Assembly: GCA_030427635.1 (NCBI GenBank)
Contig: JAUIBA010000003.1
Coordinates: 186,001 to 250,000 of the forward strand
Origin: Bacteroidia bacterium
Lineage (GTDB): Bacteria; Bacteroidota; Bacteroidia; Chitinophagales; Chitinophagaceae
Direction: 5' to 3'
DNA length: 64,000 nucleotides
The translations under genes were made by a program, and so were the position numbers. Below the pieces are notes generated by a model, which saw nothing but the letters and a program-made list of their open reading frames with translations, was not told the origin of the DNA and ran no database searches. Below are positions 16,345-25,027 of this stretch, piece by piece; position 1 is the first letter of the stretch; every line of letters begins with the position of its first letter.

Positions 16345-18621
16345 CTATCTGTTGATAATTATTTTACGGTGAATCTGCCCCTGAGCAGTAGATACTATTA
16401 CATAGTATATGCCGGATGACAGGTGCGCCGGGAGCTCTACTCTTGTTTCCGACAGCGTTTTCATTAATACCATTTGCCCCAGTTGGTTGTATAGTCTCAG
16501 TTCATCTGTTGGCGTTGCTCCGTTTATATTCAGGTAGTCGTGCGCGGGGTTAGGTATGATAGATATTTTACTTCCTGTTATGCTGGTTACAGCAACTGCA
16601 GGCACTACTACTATGTTACTGCATACAGTATCTGTACATACCCTGCCATTGGGGCGGGTAGCAGATAAGCACAGGCATACGGTGTATGTACCGGCAGAAG
16701 AGAATGTATGACTGGGGTTGTGTGCAGAAGATGTATCGCTGGTTCCGGAGGCTGGGTCGCCAAATTTCCACAACCATGATATTGTATCACCGGTATTTGA
16801 GTTGAGCGTGTCAGTAAAAGATATATCGTAACCAATGGTATCGTAGTTATATCCCCATGAGGCTGCTACTTTACCACATTTATCGTTTACGAAAGCCAGG
16901 TCACTTATAAGTATAGAACCTGCTGCTGACTGGTCGAAAAGGAATTTAACTTTCCTTACCCTTGAGCGGTCTATGCCTGTAAAACTGCTGACAGGGATGC
17001 GTATAGTATTAAACATTACCTTAGGTAGCTGTGATGTGTGTGTGCCGGGTGGATAGTACAATGCATAGCTGTGGTCATGTACTTTCTGGCTTGCAATGTC
17101 GCCCGCAGAGTCAATGAGTTGTACTGTGTAATCCAGATTCAGCCCGGTGACACATTCGTTATACCTAAGTGCGGCACGGAACTGTACTGCATCTACCCAT
17201 GTAAGGTCCTGCAGGGTATCAGGAATATCATTCTGGTACCAGTCGGTAGCATTGTCCCATCTTAACCCCATCTGTGCCAGACCTGCAATGGATGATGTAC
17301 CCTTATGAGGCTCTTTTGATGCAGATGTTGATATGCCGCAGGCTGGTATGGTAAGGCCGCCACCACATATGCCTGACGATACGAGCCCGGAAACCGAAAC
17401 GGCTTCATTCATAGTGTTCACAGTTTCATTGAGTACTGTATCAACTCTGTTTATGTCGCGGCGGTCCATGCGGCCGGGATGATAGGACACATATACATTT
17501 GAGGTATCGAGCATTGAGGATAGAGGTGGGATAAGGTCGCGGGTTTCCAGTATAGGTGCAAACTGTTCTTCTCCACCTACATACATACGGAAGAATGCGG
17601 CCGCATAGCTATTATATGCTGCTTTCTGAGTAGTAGTATCATAGCGCCTGTTGGTAGGCGAGGCAGTACCGCAGTATGCGTTGCCAGAGCCATATATACT
17701 ATTCCAGTCGTCAGATGTGCCTGCCACATAAGAGCCGGGTGTCCATACAGTATTATAGAAGTTATGATTGGCACCCATCATCAGCACATTGTGTCGTGGA
17801 GATTCGTCGGTAAGGTCAGAGTATCTGCTATCGTCATAGAAATGCACACCCTGCAGGTTAGATACGTCACCGTCACAATAGGGTGCTATATTCATCAGTG
17901 CAATGCCGTTCAGCACTTTACGCCTGAAGTCTACCGGTGCCAGCGTAATTACCGCTTTTACGCCGTATGGGCTTCCCAGTGCACGATTGTGCAGTGCATG
18001 AAATACCACTCCCTCACCGCCCCGGGAGTGTCCCATAGTGCCTATGTGCTGAAGGTCAAACTTTCCTACAAGCGAAGTGCCTAAAAACGGTGTAAGTGGT
18101 GATGTGGCACCGGTATTATAAGCGTTGATTAAATCCAGATGATATTGTACCAACTGGCCACGCGCAGGCATTCCCCTTGTAGTAAGGCTATTGTCTATAG
18201 CATTGATAGCATTGCAGGAGATAGAAATAACAATGTAGCCATGACTTGCCATGAAACGTGCATGATAGTCATACCCCTGAAAGCTTTCAATAGACCGTCT
18301 GCCTGAAGGGCATGGCCATGCCAGGCTGGAGCTGAATGACGTAGTATCATAGCAGGTAGAGTGCCTGCCATGCAGCAATACGATAACCGGATAAGGACCT
18401 CCGGTAAGTGCTGAAGGGTAATGAACAGATGCCCTGGCCTCGGCAGCAGATGGCAGACTATCCAGTACCGCTGCGAGGTCTCCCAGATTATATTCTACTT
18501 TGGTAACAGCCAGCGTACCGGGTATACCGGGGTCGGGTGTGGTCTGGGCGTGTGCAGTAGTGAAAAAGGTAGCTGCCAGAAGATACAGGAAGGCAGTGAG
18601 GAGTGTATAATGTCTTGTCAT
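16345..18621 (-). CDS. Type IX-secreted alpha/beta hydrolase with PKD and sorting domains
   Basis: 758 residues. Signal peptide 1-26; alpha/beta hydrolase domain to about residue 340 with VIVLLHGRHSTC (oxyanion region) and nucleophile serine near 199 in GTMGHSRGGEG; a beta-rich middle domain; a PKD-type domain about 590-680 (WLWKFGDPASGTSDTSSAHNP then HTFSSAGTYTVCL); and a type IX C-terminal sorting domain from about 690 (ISIIPNPAHDYLNI). The fold suggests a secreted esterase or lipase of the chlorophyllase/dienelactone hydrolase-like group; the substrate is unknown. Exported by the gld system encoded 8 kb away. Confidence 0.85.
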   Translation of the reverse strand: MTRHYTLLTAFLYLLAATFFTTAHAQTTPDPGIPGTLAVTKVEYNLGDLAAVLDSLPSAAEARASVHYPSALTGGPYPVIVLLHGRHSTCYDTTSFSSSLAWPCPSGRRSIESFQGYDYHARFMASHGYIVISISCNAINAIDNSLTTRGMPARGQLVQYHLDLINAYNTGATSPLTPFLGTSLVGKFDLQHIGTMGHSRGGEGVVFHALHNRALGSPYGVKAVITLAPVDFRRKVLNGIALMNIAPYCDGDVSNLQGVHFYDDSRYSDLTDESPRHNVLMMGANHNFYNTVWTPGSYVAGTSDDWNSIYGSGNAYCGTASPTNRRYDTTTQKAAYNSYAAAFFRMYVGGEEQFAPILETRDLIPPLSSMLDTSNVYVSYHPGRMDRRDINRVDTVLNETVNTMNEAVSVSGLVSSGICGGGLTIPACGISTSASKEPHKGTSSIAGLAQMGLRWDNATDWYQNDIPDTLQDLTWVDAVQFRAALRYNECVTGLNLDYTVQLIDSAGDIASQKVHDHSYALYYPPGTHTSQLPKVMFNTIRIPVSSFTGIDRSRVRKVKFLFDQSAAGSILISDLAFVNDKCGKVAASWGYNYDTIGYDISFTDTLNSNTGDTISWLWKFGDPASGTSDTSSAHNPSHTFSSAGTYTVCLCLSATRPNGRVCTDTVCSNIVVVPAVAVTSITGSKISIIPNPAHDYLNINGATPTDELRLYNQLGQMVLMKTLSETRVELPAHLSSGIYYVIVSTAQGQIHRKIIINR

Positions 18622-18652
18622 CAGAAGCTCGTTAGGAGGTTATATAAAAGAC

Positions 18653-19072
18653 CTATGGTTTCAACATTTTCTTATTAAGCTTACCCAAGGACCAGCACGG
18701 GCAGAAATTTTCCCGGCACAGTGCTTCTACTGTCATACCGTCCGGTACTTCCAGCTCTCCATATGACAGATACATAGGGGTTCCATTCTCTGCTTTTTCA
18801 AAATCCTGCACCGGCAGAAAGAAGTGGATTATTCCAGTACCATCACCATCATTAACCTGTTCACTGAGCTCATAACGACTGTTTCCTATGTAGAGCATAT
18901 ACACATTGTTACCTACATAAAAATCGCGCTTGGAAGAGACGGTGATAACCACGGTTTCCTTTTCTTTATGGCTTATACTACTTATTCTGGCTTTCTGTTT
19001 TTCCTGCCCCTTTACTTCCTGTGTGGAAATAAGGGATAGCATGGCTATGAGTAATACGATAATATGCTTCAT
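18653..19072 (-). CDS. Small secreted protein, unknown function
   Basis: 139 residues from the ATG at 19070-19072, chosen because it opens a clear signal peptide (MKHIIVLLIAMLSLISTQEVKGQ); the frame stays open upstream but that part does not look like protein. The mature part is beta-rich (VVITVSSKRDFYVGNNVYMLYIG) and ends in a short segment with two cysteines (ENFCPCWSLGK). No family recognised. It lies 31 bases upstream of the type IX hydrolase on the same strand and could be co-transcribed with it. Confidence 0.65.
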   Translation of the reverse strand: MKHIIVLLIAMLSLISTQEVKGQEKQKARISSISHKEKETVVITVSSKRDFYVGNNVYMLYIGNSRYELSEQVNDGDGTGIIHFFLPVQDFEKAENGTPMYLSYGELEVPDGMTVEALCRENFCPCWSLGKLNKKMLKP

Positions 19073-19147
19073 GATATGATTATGATATACACAAATATAA
19101 CTAAACGAATTAAGGAATGGTATATGTTGTTTGTGACAAAAAAGAAA

Positions 19148-19170
19148 GGGCAACCCGCTAAGGATTGCCC
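19148..19170 (-). terminator. Terminator after the small basic secreted protein gene
   Basis: GGGCAA and TTGCCC form a short 6-base stem with an 11-base loop; on the minus strand it is followed by TTTCTTTTTTG. Modest stem but well placed, 30 bases past the stop codon. Confidence 0.5.
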
Positions 19171-19199
19171 ATATGACTGAAAATGTTATCAATAGTATA

Positions 19200-19490
19200 T
19201 CAGCGGTGTGTGCGATAGCCATGATGGTGTCCGTGAGGGTGCGGATGACGATAGCCTGCAGAATAACGATGTCTGGGCGCATAACGACGATTGCCATAAT
19301 ATACAACGCGGGCCGGTGGCGCGCACCATGCCGGGCGACTGTAATACATAACTCTGGCCGGTGGTGCACACCTTACGGCAGGACGGGGAGCACAATAGCG
19401 CACAGATACACACTGTGCAGAAACAGAAGTGGCAGAAGAAAATGATAATGCTACTGCTACTATAGCCGGAAACAGGATGCTTAACTTCAT
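19200..19490 (-). CDS. Small secreted Cys/Tyr/Arg/His-rich protein
   Basis: 96 residues. A strong signal peptide (about 1-26, ending SVSAQ) is followed by a highly biased mature chain: two near-copies of CAPPARVxYY, four cysteines in all, many Tyr-Arg pairs and a His/Gly/Tyr-rich tail (HPHPHGHHHGYRTHR). The tail suggests metal or surface binding, but no family is recognised. The presence of a leader and a terminator supports a real gene despite the composition. Confidence 0.6.
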   Translation of the reverse strand: MKLSILFPAIVAVALSFSSATSVSAQCVSVRYCAPRPAVRCAPPARVMYYSRPAWCAPPARVVYYGNRRYAPRHRYSAGYRHPHPHGHHHGYRTHR

Positions 19491-19651
19491 AGGTTATTGT
19501 TTTTGGTTACAGAATTATAGACTGATATTTTATTCAGGAGTTTAATTGTGTCACAGATTTTTTTTGCTATTCACCACAGAGTGTTGCAGAAGCATGAAAA
19601 ATGCAATACTTTGAGCATAGTTAATGTACCCATTCACACCCGGTTATTGAT

Positions 19652-21592
19652 ATGAATACCAAAGTGTCTTTATCGTGGCAGAAAATAGCAATTGTAATTG
19701 CTATTGCTGTAATTACATTTTTCTGTTTCCGCTACACGCTTGGTAACCAGTTTACTAATTGGGATGATGATTATTATGTTACTAACAATAAGTATATCAC
19801 GGCATTCACTCCGGAGAACCTGAAAGTTATTTTCACAAAAGACATTACTAAGAATAACTTTCACCCACTCTGTATTTTATCTCTTGCTGTTAACTTTCAC
19901 TTTGCAGGTCTGGAGCCGTGGTCGTATTATTTCACCAACATACTTATTCATATAGTAAATGCGGTACTGGTATTTATATTGTTTCTGCGTTTATGCAGGA
20001 AGCTCAATACCGGTGAGTCAGTGGGTATGGTTACGGCCTCGTTTGGTGCATTATGGTTTGCTATACATCCTATGCATGTAGAGTCTGTAGCATGGATTGC
20101 CGAGCGTAAGGATGTATTGTACACTATGTTTTATTTGATGGGACTGCTTACTTACATCAGGTATGTAGATAGTGCACAGCGTAAGTGGTATATCTATACT
20201 TTCCTGCTTTTCCTTGCGTCCTGTCTTTCCAAGCCTATGGCTGTTGTTTTCCCTATGTCACTACTCTGTATGGATATATTATGGCAACGTAAGGGGCTGA
20301 AGCAGTTAATTACAGAGAAATTACTCTTTTTTGTTTTCTCATTACTTGTAGGTGCTGCAGCGTTTTATACGCAGAGTCGCACTGGAGCTGTAGCAGCATT
20401 CAGCACGCTCACCATTGCAGAGCGGTTCATGTTTGCCGGATATGGCTTTATTATGTACATAGTCAGGTTATTCTATCCTGCGCATCTGTCCACATTTTAC
20501 CCATATCCTTATCGTTATATAACCGGAGAGTTGCCCGTGGTTTATTATGCGGCACCTTTCATTGCAGTGTTTGTTGCCAGCTTCCCTGCATGGTTGCTAT
20601 ACAGGCTCAAAAGTCCATGGTTCAGAATATTTGTATTTGGCATGGGCTTTTTCGTTGTTAATATTGTTTTTGTACTTCAGTTCATTTCTGTAGGTGCTGC
20701 TATCATGGCCGACAGGTATTCTTATGTAGCTTATATAGGTCTTCTGTTTCTTGTTTCTTTTGGGGCAGGGCAGTTGTTCCGGATTATGCCTCGTATGCGC
20801 GTGGCGTTTGTAGCTGTGTTGCTGATACTATCCGGCGGCCTGGCATGGGCCTGTGCAGAGCGTACACATGTATGGCATAACTCTGAAACATTGCTTACTG
20901 ATGCAATAGAAGAATACCCTTATGGTGCATTGTTATCCTACAAATGGCGTGGACACTATTATCTGGGGGCAGGTGAGCTGGATAAAGCAATGAAGGACTA
21001 TTCATTTCTGGCTTCTATCAATGCAGCAGACGATAAGGTGCTGGGCAATATGGAGCGGATAAAAGCAATGAAGGCCATGCAGCAGGCTACACCTCTACAG
21101 CAAACGGCAGAAGGAGGAGATGGCTACAAGCCTTATGTAGATACAGTATTGACTCTGGTAGTAGCAGGTGATTCTATAGCTGCGCTGCGTAGTTATGTGT
21201 CGGCACTACGCATAAACCCACAGGCGGCAGAGCAGGCCCTTGCAGCCAAAGCAGATAATATGGTGCAGATGCAGCAATACCAGCCGGCAGTAATACTATA
21301 CAACCTGCTGCTGAAGATAAATACCTCCAATCCATTCTATTATTTTTTACGGGGCTGTGCATACTTCGGTCTCGGAGAGATGAATATAGCTGTTAATGAT
21401 TGGGAGATTGCTGTAAAGATGCATTCAAAAGATGTGCAGCAGTCAGCCGCATATAATCTCAGTGTGGCTTATGATTCATTAGGCAACAGTAGTAAGGCAT
21501 ATTATTATGTGGAGCGCGCAAAGGAGCTGGGGTATAAGCCGGCACCGGAGTATGTGCAGAAACTGAAAAACAAAAAAGAAGGTAAACGCTGA
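19652..21592 (+). CDS. TMTC-like membrane glycosyltransferase with TPR tail
   Basis: 646 residues. About ten membrane helices (to about residue 410) carry the DUF1736/TMTC-like signature: FTNWDDDYYVTNN in the first outer loop, FHPLCILSLAVNFHFAG and ALWFAIHPMHVESVAWIAERKDVL. The C-terminal third holds tetratricopeptide repeats. Eukaryotic TMTC proteins are O-mannosyltransferases; bacterial relatives probably use polyprenyl-linked sugars, which is inference. The acidic WDDD motif would be the catalytic/metal site. It is followed after 7 bases by an alkC-like gene, probably on the same transcript. Confidence 0.75.
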   Translation: MNTKVSLSWQKIAIVIAIAVITFFCFRYTLGNQFTNWDDDYYVTNNKYITAFTPENLKVIFTKDITKNNFHPLCILSLAVNFHFAGLEPWSYYFTNILIHIVNAVLVFILFLRLCRKLNTGESVGMVTASFGALWFAIHPMHVESVAWIAERKDVLYTMFYLMGLLTYIRYVDSAQRKWYIYTFLLFLASCLSKPMAVVFPMSLLCMDILWQRKGLKQLITEKLLFFVFSLLVGAAAFYTQSRTGAVAAFSTLTIAERFMFAGYGFIMYIVRLFYPAHLSTFYPYPYRYITGELPVVYYAAPFIAVFVASFPAWLLYRLKSPWFRIFVFGMGFFVVNIVFVLQFISVGAAIMADRYSYVAYIGLLFLVSFGAGQLFRIMPRMRVAFVAVLLILSGGLAWACAERTHVWHNSETLLTDAIEEYPYGALLSYKWRGHYYLGAGELDKAMKDYSFLASINAADDKVLGNMERIKAMKAMQQATPLQQTAEGGDGYKPYVDTVLTLVVAGDSIAALRSYVSALRINPQAAEQALAAKADNMVQMQQYQPAVILYNLLLKINTSNPFYYFLRGCAYFGLGEMNIAVNDWEIAVKMHSKDVQQSAAYNLSVAYDSLGNSSKAYYYVERAKELGYKPAPEYVQKLKNKKEGKR

Positions 21593-21599
21593 GACAAAG

Positions 21600-22703
21600 A
21601 TGGAGCCACTGAAGAATATGTTCAATCCGGTTTTTCTGGAGCAGGTAGGAGATGCTGCGGAAATGGTACTGGAAGATTTTGATAAGAAAGTATTTCTTAA
21701 AGCGGTATTTGCCGGTAATTGGGAGCAGCTGGAGCTGAAACAACGCATCCGTCGTATCAGTACGGTGCTGCATGATATGTTCAGTGGGGATTATACTCAT
21801 GATATTCATAGTCTGCTGGCACTTACAGAAGAATTACATCGCCGGGCTGGTCGTGACAATACGTTTGAGTATATGTTTCTGCCCGACTACATAGAACAGT
21901 ATGGAACATTACATCCACGCGAGTCACTGAAAGCGATGGAGCGTATTACCATCCTTGTAAGCTGTGAGTATGCCATCCGTCCGTTTCTTATTCAGGACTT
22001 GAAAGGTACACTTGCTGTGATGAAAAAATGGACCGGGCATAAGCATGCATCTGTACGCAGACTGGCTACTGAGGGCTGCAGACCGAGACTGCCATGGGGA
22101 ATGGCATTGCCGGAACTGAAAAAAGACCCTGCACCTATAATGCCTATACTGGACTTATTAAAACAGGATGAGTCGGAATTTGTACGGCGCAGTGTGGCCA
22201 ATAATCTGAATGATATAGCTAAAGACAATCCTCATGTAGTACTGGAGATAGCAAAACAATGGCAGGGAATAAGTGAAGACACAGACAGGCTTATAAAGCA
22301 TGCCAGCAGAACGTTGCTGAAGCGTGCCGATGCTGCGGCGCTGAGTCTGTTTGGCATCTCTCAGGATGTTAATTGTGCTATATCAGGTCTTTCTCTCGCG
22401 TCGGAAAGATTACAGATAGGGGAGTACCTTGAATTCAGTTTCCTGCTGGAGAACAGAGATAAGGCAACGGCGGATTTCAGAGTGGAGTATGCAATACATT
22501 ATTGCAAGGCCGGAGGTAAGACTGGCAGAAAAGTATTTAAGATAACAGAGAACCGATATGCCCCTGGGAAACCGGTTTCTTTTAGCCGTCGGCAGTCGTT
22601 TGCCGATATGACCACCCGTAAGCATTATGCAGGGCTGCACACGCTGGAAATTGTAATTAATGGAAAGCCTCAGGCTACTGTAACATTTGACGTGTATCGC
22701 TAA
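21600..22703 (+). CDS. alkC: AlkC-type DNA alkylation repair glycosylase with Ig-like domain
   Basis: 367 residues. The first 265 or so form HEAT-like helical repeats of the AlkC/AlkD group (TILVSCEYAIRPFLI, HASVRRLATEGCRPRLPWG, SEFVRRSVANNLNDIAKDNP). The last 95 are beta-rich (LQIGEYLEFSFLLENRDK ... GLHTLEIVINGKP) as in the Ig-like extension of AlkC-alpha enzymes. These glycosylases remove 3-methyladenine and 3-methylcytosine without base flipping. Start ATG is 7 bases after the preceding stop, suggesting co-transcription with the TMTC-like gene although no functional link is evident. Converges on the WcaJ-like gene. Confidence 0.85.
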   Translation: MEPLKNMFNPVFLEQVGDAAEMVLEDFDKKVFLKAVFAGNWEQLELKQRIRRISTVLHDMFSGDYTHDIHSLLALTEELHRRAGRDNTFEYMFLPDYIEQYGTLHPRESLKAMERITILVSCEYAIRPFLIQDLKGTLAVMKKWTGHKHASVRRLATEGCRPRLPWGMALPELKKDPAPIMPILDLLKQDESEFVRRSVANNLNDIAKDNPHVVLEIAKQWQGISEDTDRLIKHASRTLLKRADAAALSLFGISQDVNCAISGLSLASERLQIGEYLEFSFLLENRDKATADFRVEYAIHYCKAGGKTGRKVFKITENRYAPGKPVSFSRRQSFADMTTRKHYAGLHTLEIVINGKPQATVTFDVYR

Positions 22704-22710
22704 GAGCAGG

Positions 22711-24135
22711 CTACTTACCCCTGCCCTGAAATATCACTATGAATGTGTACATAATGATTTTGATATCCAGTGCCAGAGAGCAGTTTTCTATATAAAGCAG
22801 GTCGTATTTCATACGCTCTACCATTTCGCTTACATTTTCGGCATAGCCAAACTGAACCATTCCCCATGAAGTGAGACCAGGTTTTACCTTGTGCAGGTAC
22901 TTGTACTGAGGGTTAGTTTCACTAATAATGTCTATATAGTGTTTGCGTTCTGGTCTGGGGCCAACCAGTGACATATCGCCCTTCAGTATGTTCCAGAACT
23001 GAGGTAGTTCATCTACACGCCATTTACGCATAAAACGCCCCCAGGGAGTTATCCTTGGGTCTGCCTTGCTGGATAGAGCCGGACCGGCTTTTTCTGCCTC
23101 CATATACATAGAGCGAAACTTATAGATATGAAATGGACGTCCGAACAGGCCAATGCGCTGCTGTTTATAGATGATATCGCCCTTTGACGATAGCTTTACC
23201 ATAATAGCTGTAAAAAGCAGGAATGGAGATAACAGCAGCAGGGATGTACCGGATATGGCAATGTCTATAGCCCGTTTGCACACCCGCTGCCAGTCAGGCA
23301 TCAGGTCTGGGTGAATGTGTATGAGCACCGCATCATATACATTGCTTGTTTTTACTGAGCCCGAGAGGATGTCATAATAGTCAGGTAGAACCTTTACTAC
23401 TACAGGTCTGTAAGACAGACGTGTAAGGATGTTTTCCAGCAGGTGGTGCTCTGATGAGTCCACTGCAACGATTACTTCCTCTATTTCGTGCTTGTCTATG
23501 ATATTTTCCAGTTCTGAGATGTGGCCCAGCTGCTGTAGGTACTGGCTCATGCCATTACTGGATTCTTTGTTAGAGTATATAAAGCCCAGGAAGATGTTAC
23601 CCAGTACTTTAGGGTTGTCCAGCACCTCTTTGTATATGTTTATTGCCTGCTGGTTGCCACCTATAATCAGCGTCCTGAATCCTACCTTACCGGTCACTAG
23701 GTTACGCTTTACCCGGTATAGTATCCACATCCTGAATGTGAGTGCAAACAGGGTATGTATCAGCAGATACCTGCTGATGGTATTCATGAAGTAGTAATAG
23801 TCGCCGGTATCATTGCCAAATACAATAACAGATACAATGATACACCCGAGAATAGAGGATATAAGCGTTCTGTTTATTTCATTCAGCCTTGATTTTCTGT
23901 ACAGGTCAAAATAAGTACCGGATAGCAGATATATGGAGAGCCATCCGGATGGTATTACCAGAAATATACTGATGACATCTTTCAGGCGAAGGAGAGACAG
24001 CGTGTCGGTATAGCTCAGTCCGGTAAGGAAATGCTGCCGGTACATCCAGAAACACATCCATGCCACTGCCGCTGCAATATAGTCAAGCAGTGCCAGTTGC
24101 CTGATGGCGCTCCGTTTCATTTTGTCCAGCCGCAT
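22711..24135 (-). CDS. Undecaprenyl-phosphate sugar-phosphate transferase (WcaJ-like)
   Basis: 474 residues. N-terminal membrane helices (about 1-125), a Rossmann-like middle domain (FRTLIIGGNQQAINIYKEV), a further membrane helix near 290 and the bacterial sugar transferase domain with its signature: KLSSKGDIIYKQQRIG, FHIYKFRSM, RWRVDELPQFWNIL-like segment (RKWRVDELPQFWNILKGDM) and SLVGPRPER. Such enzymes load the first sugar phosphate onto undecaprenyl phosphate for exopolysaccharide synthesis. Last gene of a three-gene minus-strand group; it starts 5 bases after the lipoprotein gene. Confidence 0.9.
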   Translation of the reverse strand: MRLDKMKRSAIRQLALLDYIAAAVAWMCFWMYRQHFLTGLSYTDTLSLLRLKDVISIFLVIPSGWLSIYLLSGTYFDLYRKSRLNEINRTLISSILGCIIVSVIVFGNDTGDYYYFMNTISRYLLIHTLFALTFRMWILYRVKRNLVTGKVGFRTLIIGGNQQAINIYKEVLDNPKVLGNIFLGFIYSNKESSNGMSQYLQQLGHISELENIIDKHEIEEVIVAVDSSEHHLLENILTRLSYRPVVVKVLPDYYDILSGSVKTSNVYDAVLIHIHPDLMPDWQRVCKRAIDIAISGTSLLLLSPFLLFTAIMVKLSSKGDIIYKQQRIGLFGRPFHIYKFRSMYMEAEKAGPALSSKADPRITPWGRFMRKWRVDELPQFWNILKGDMSLVGPRPERKHYIDIISETNPQYKYLHKVKPGLTSWGMVQFGYAENVSEMVERMKYDLLYIENCSLALDIKIIMYTFIVIFQGRGK

Positions 24136-24140
24136 GCCGC

Positions 24141-24992
24141 CTAAAAGGTCACAAGTTTAATATTGTCTATAAGTAGTACTCCGCTCGTCTGCCCCTGTAG
24201 TGCCGCTTTAATATACAGGTTGTAATTATCAGCCGGATAGTTGGTAACAAATCCTGTTACATTAAGATAAAATTTCTGCCATCGGTTGTTGGGTAATATA
24301 CCCGCCAGATAGTTTACGGAGGATGTATACAGAGAACCGAGGTTTGCCTGCATGCCCATTGCAAACGGTGTGGTGGTTTTGTAATCAAACTCTATAAATG
24401 CTGCGCCCTGCCGCACTACAAATGGAGCGGCTGTACTGTCTATAGAACTGTCTGCAGAAGAGTTAAGGAATATAGCTCCGCTACCATTGCCCTCGTAGGT
24501 AAGTGAGTCGGCGGTTACTGCAACCATATCGGTAGTTCCTCCCCATTTTGCAAACTTGGTAATACCCGACTCAAAGTCAGATATAGTTGTAAATCTTACA
24601 GAGTCGAAATAACTTGTTATGGGATTTATTGTTACAACCTTACCAGGCTGCGAGGTCAGCTCTTCGGTATGTAACTTGTAAAAAGGGTAGGCCAGTGGTC
24701 GCTCATTGCGGCCGTTCACAAGAATGCCAGGAGCCAGTTGTATTGTGCCGGTGGTGCCTGAAGTGATAACAGGTATGGTGCAGGGAAGGTCAAAGGAGCC
24801 TACAGGGTTATTATTATAATAAACCCAAACACATTGTATATCGTGCGATGCTCCCCCGGTCATCTGAAAGGAGTCTATATGAATATAGGTAGGCACCTGC
24901 TCAGAAGGGTTGATAATATTGCATCCGATGCCGCATGACAATATTGCCAGTAGTATAAACAGGCCTTTCAGCCGACGGTAAAAGTTGTACAT
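24141..24992 (-). CDS. Predicted lipoprotein in a polysaccharide gene group
   Basis: 283 residues. The N-terminus has a basic head, a hydrophobic stretch and a likely lipobox (LSCGIGC, cysteine about 24), so it should be anchored in a membrane. The rest is beta-rich; the C-terminal half (AAFIEFDYKTTTPFAMGMQ, NNRWQKFYLNVTGFV, LLIDNIKLVTF) reads like a carbohydrate-binding jelly roll. No family named with confidence. Tight spacing to the WcaJ-like gene (5 bases) and 35 bases from the Gfo/Idh gene supports a shared envelope-glycan role. Confidence 0.65.
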   Translation of the reverse strand: MYNFYRRLKGLFILLAILSCGIGCNIINPSEQVPTYIHIDSFQMTGGASHDIQCVWVYYNNNPVGSFDLPCTIPVITSGTTGTIQLAPGILVNGRNERPLAYPFYKLHTEELTSQPGKVVTINPITSYFDSVRFTTISDFESGITKFAKWGGTTDMVAVTADSLTYEGNGSGAIFLNSSADSSIDSTAAPFVVRQGAAFIEFDYKTTTPFAMGMQANLGSLYTSSVNYLAGILPNNRWQKFYLNVTGFVTNYPADNYNLYIKAALQGQTSGVLLIDNIKLVTF

Positions 24993-25027
24993 GTTGAGGT
25001 GTTCAGAGACTATAACGTAAAATTTTG

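Noticed and set aside
18653-19369. Longer version (238 codons) of the small secreted protein gene
   Set aside because: The upstream 99 codons overlap the neighbouring small gene antisense-like in another frame and the terminator; the internal ATG at 19072 opens a clear signal peptide.
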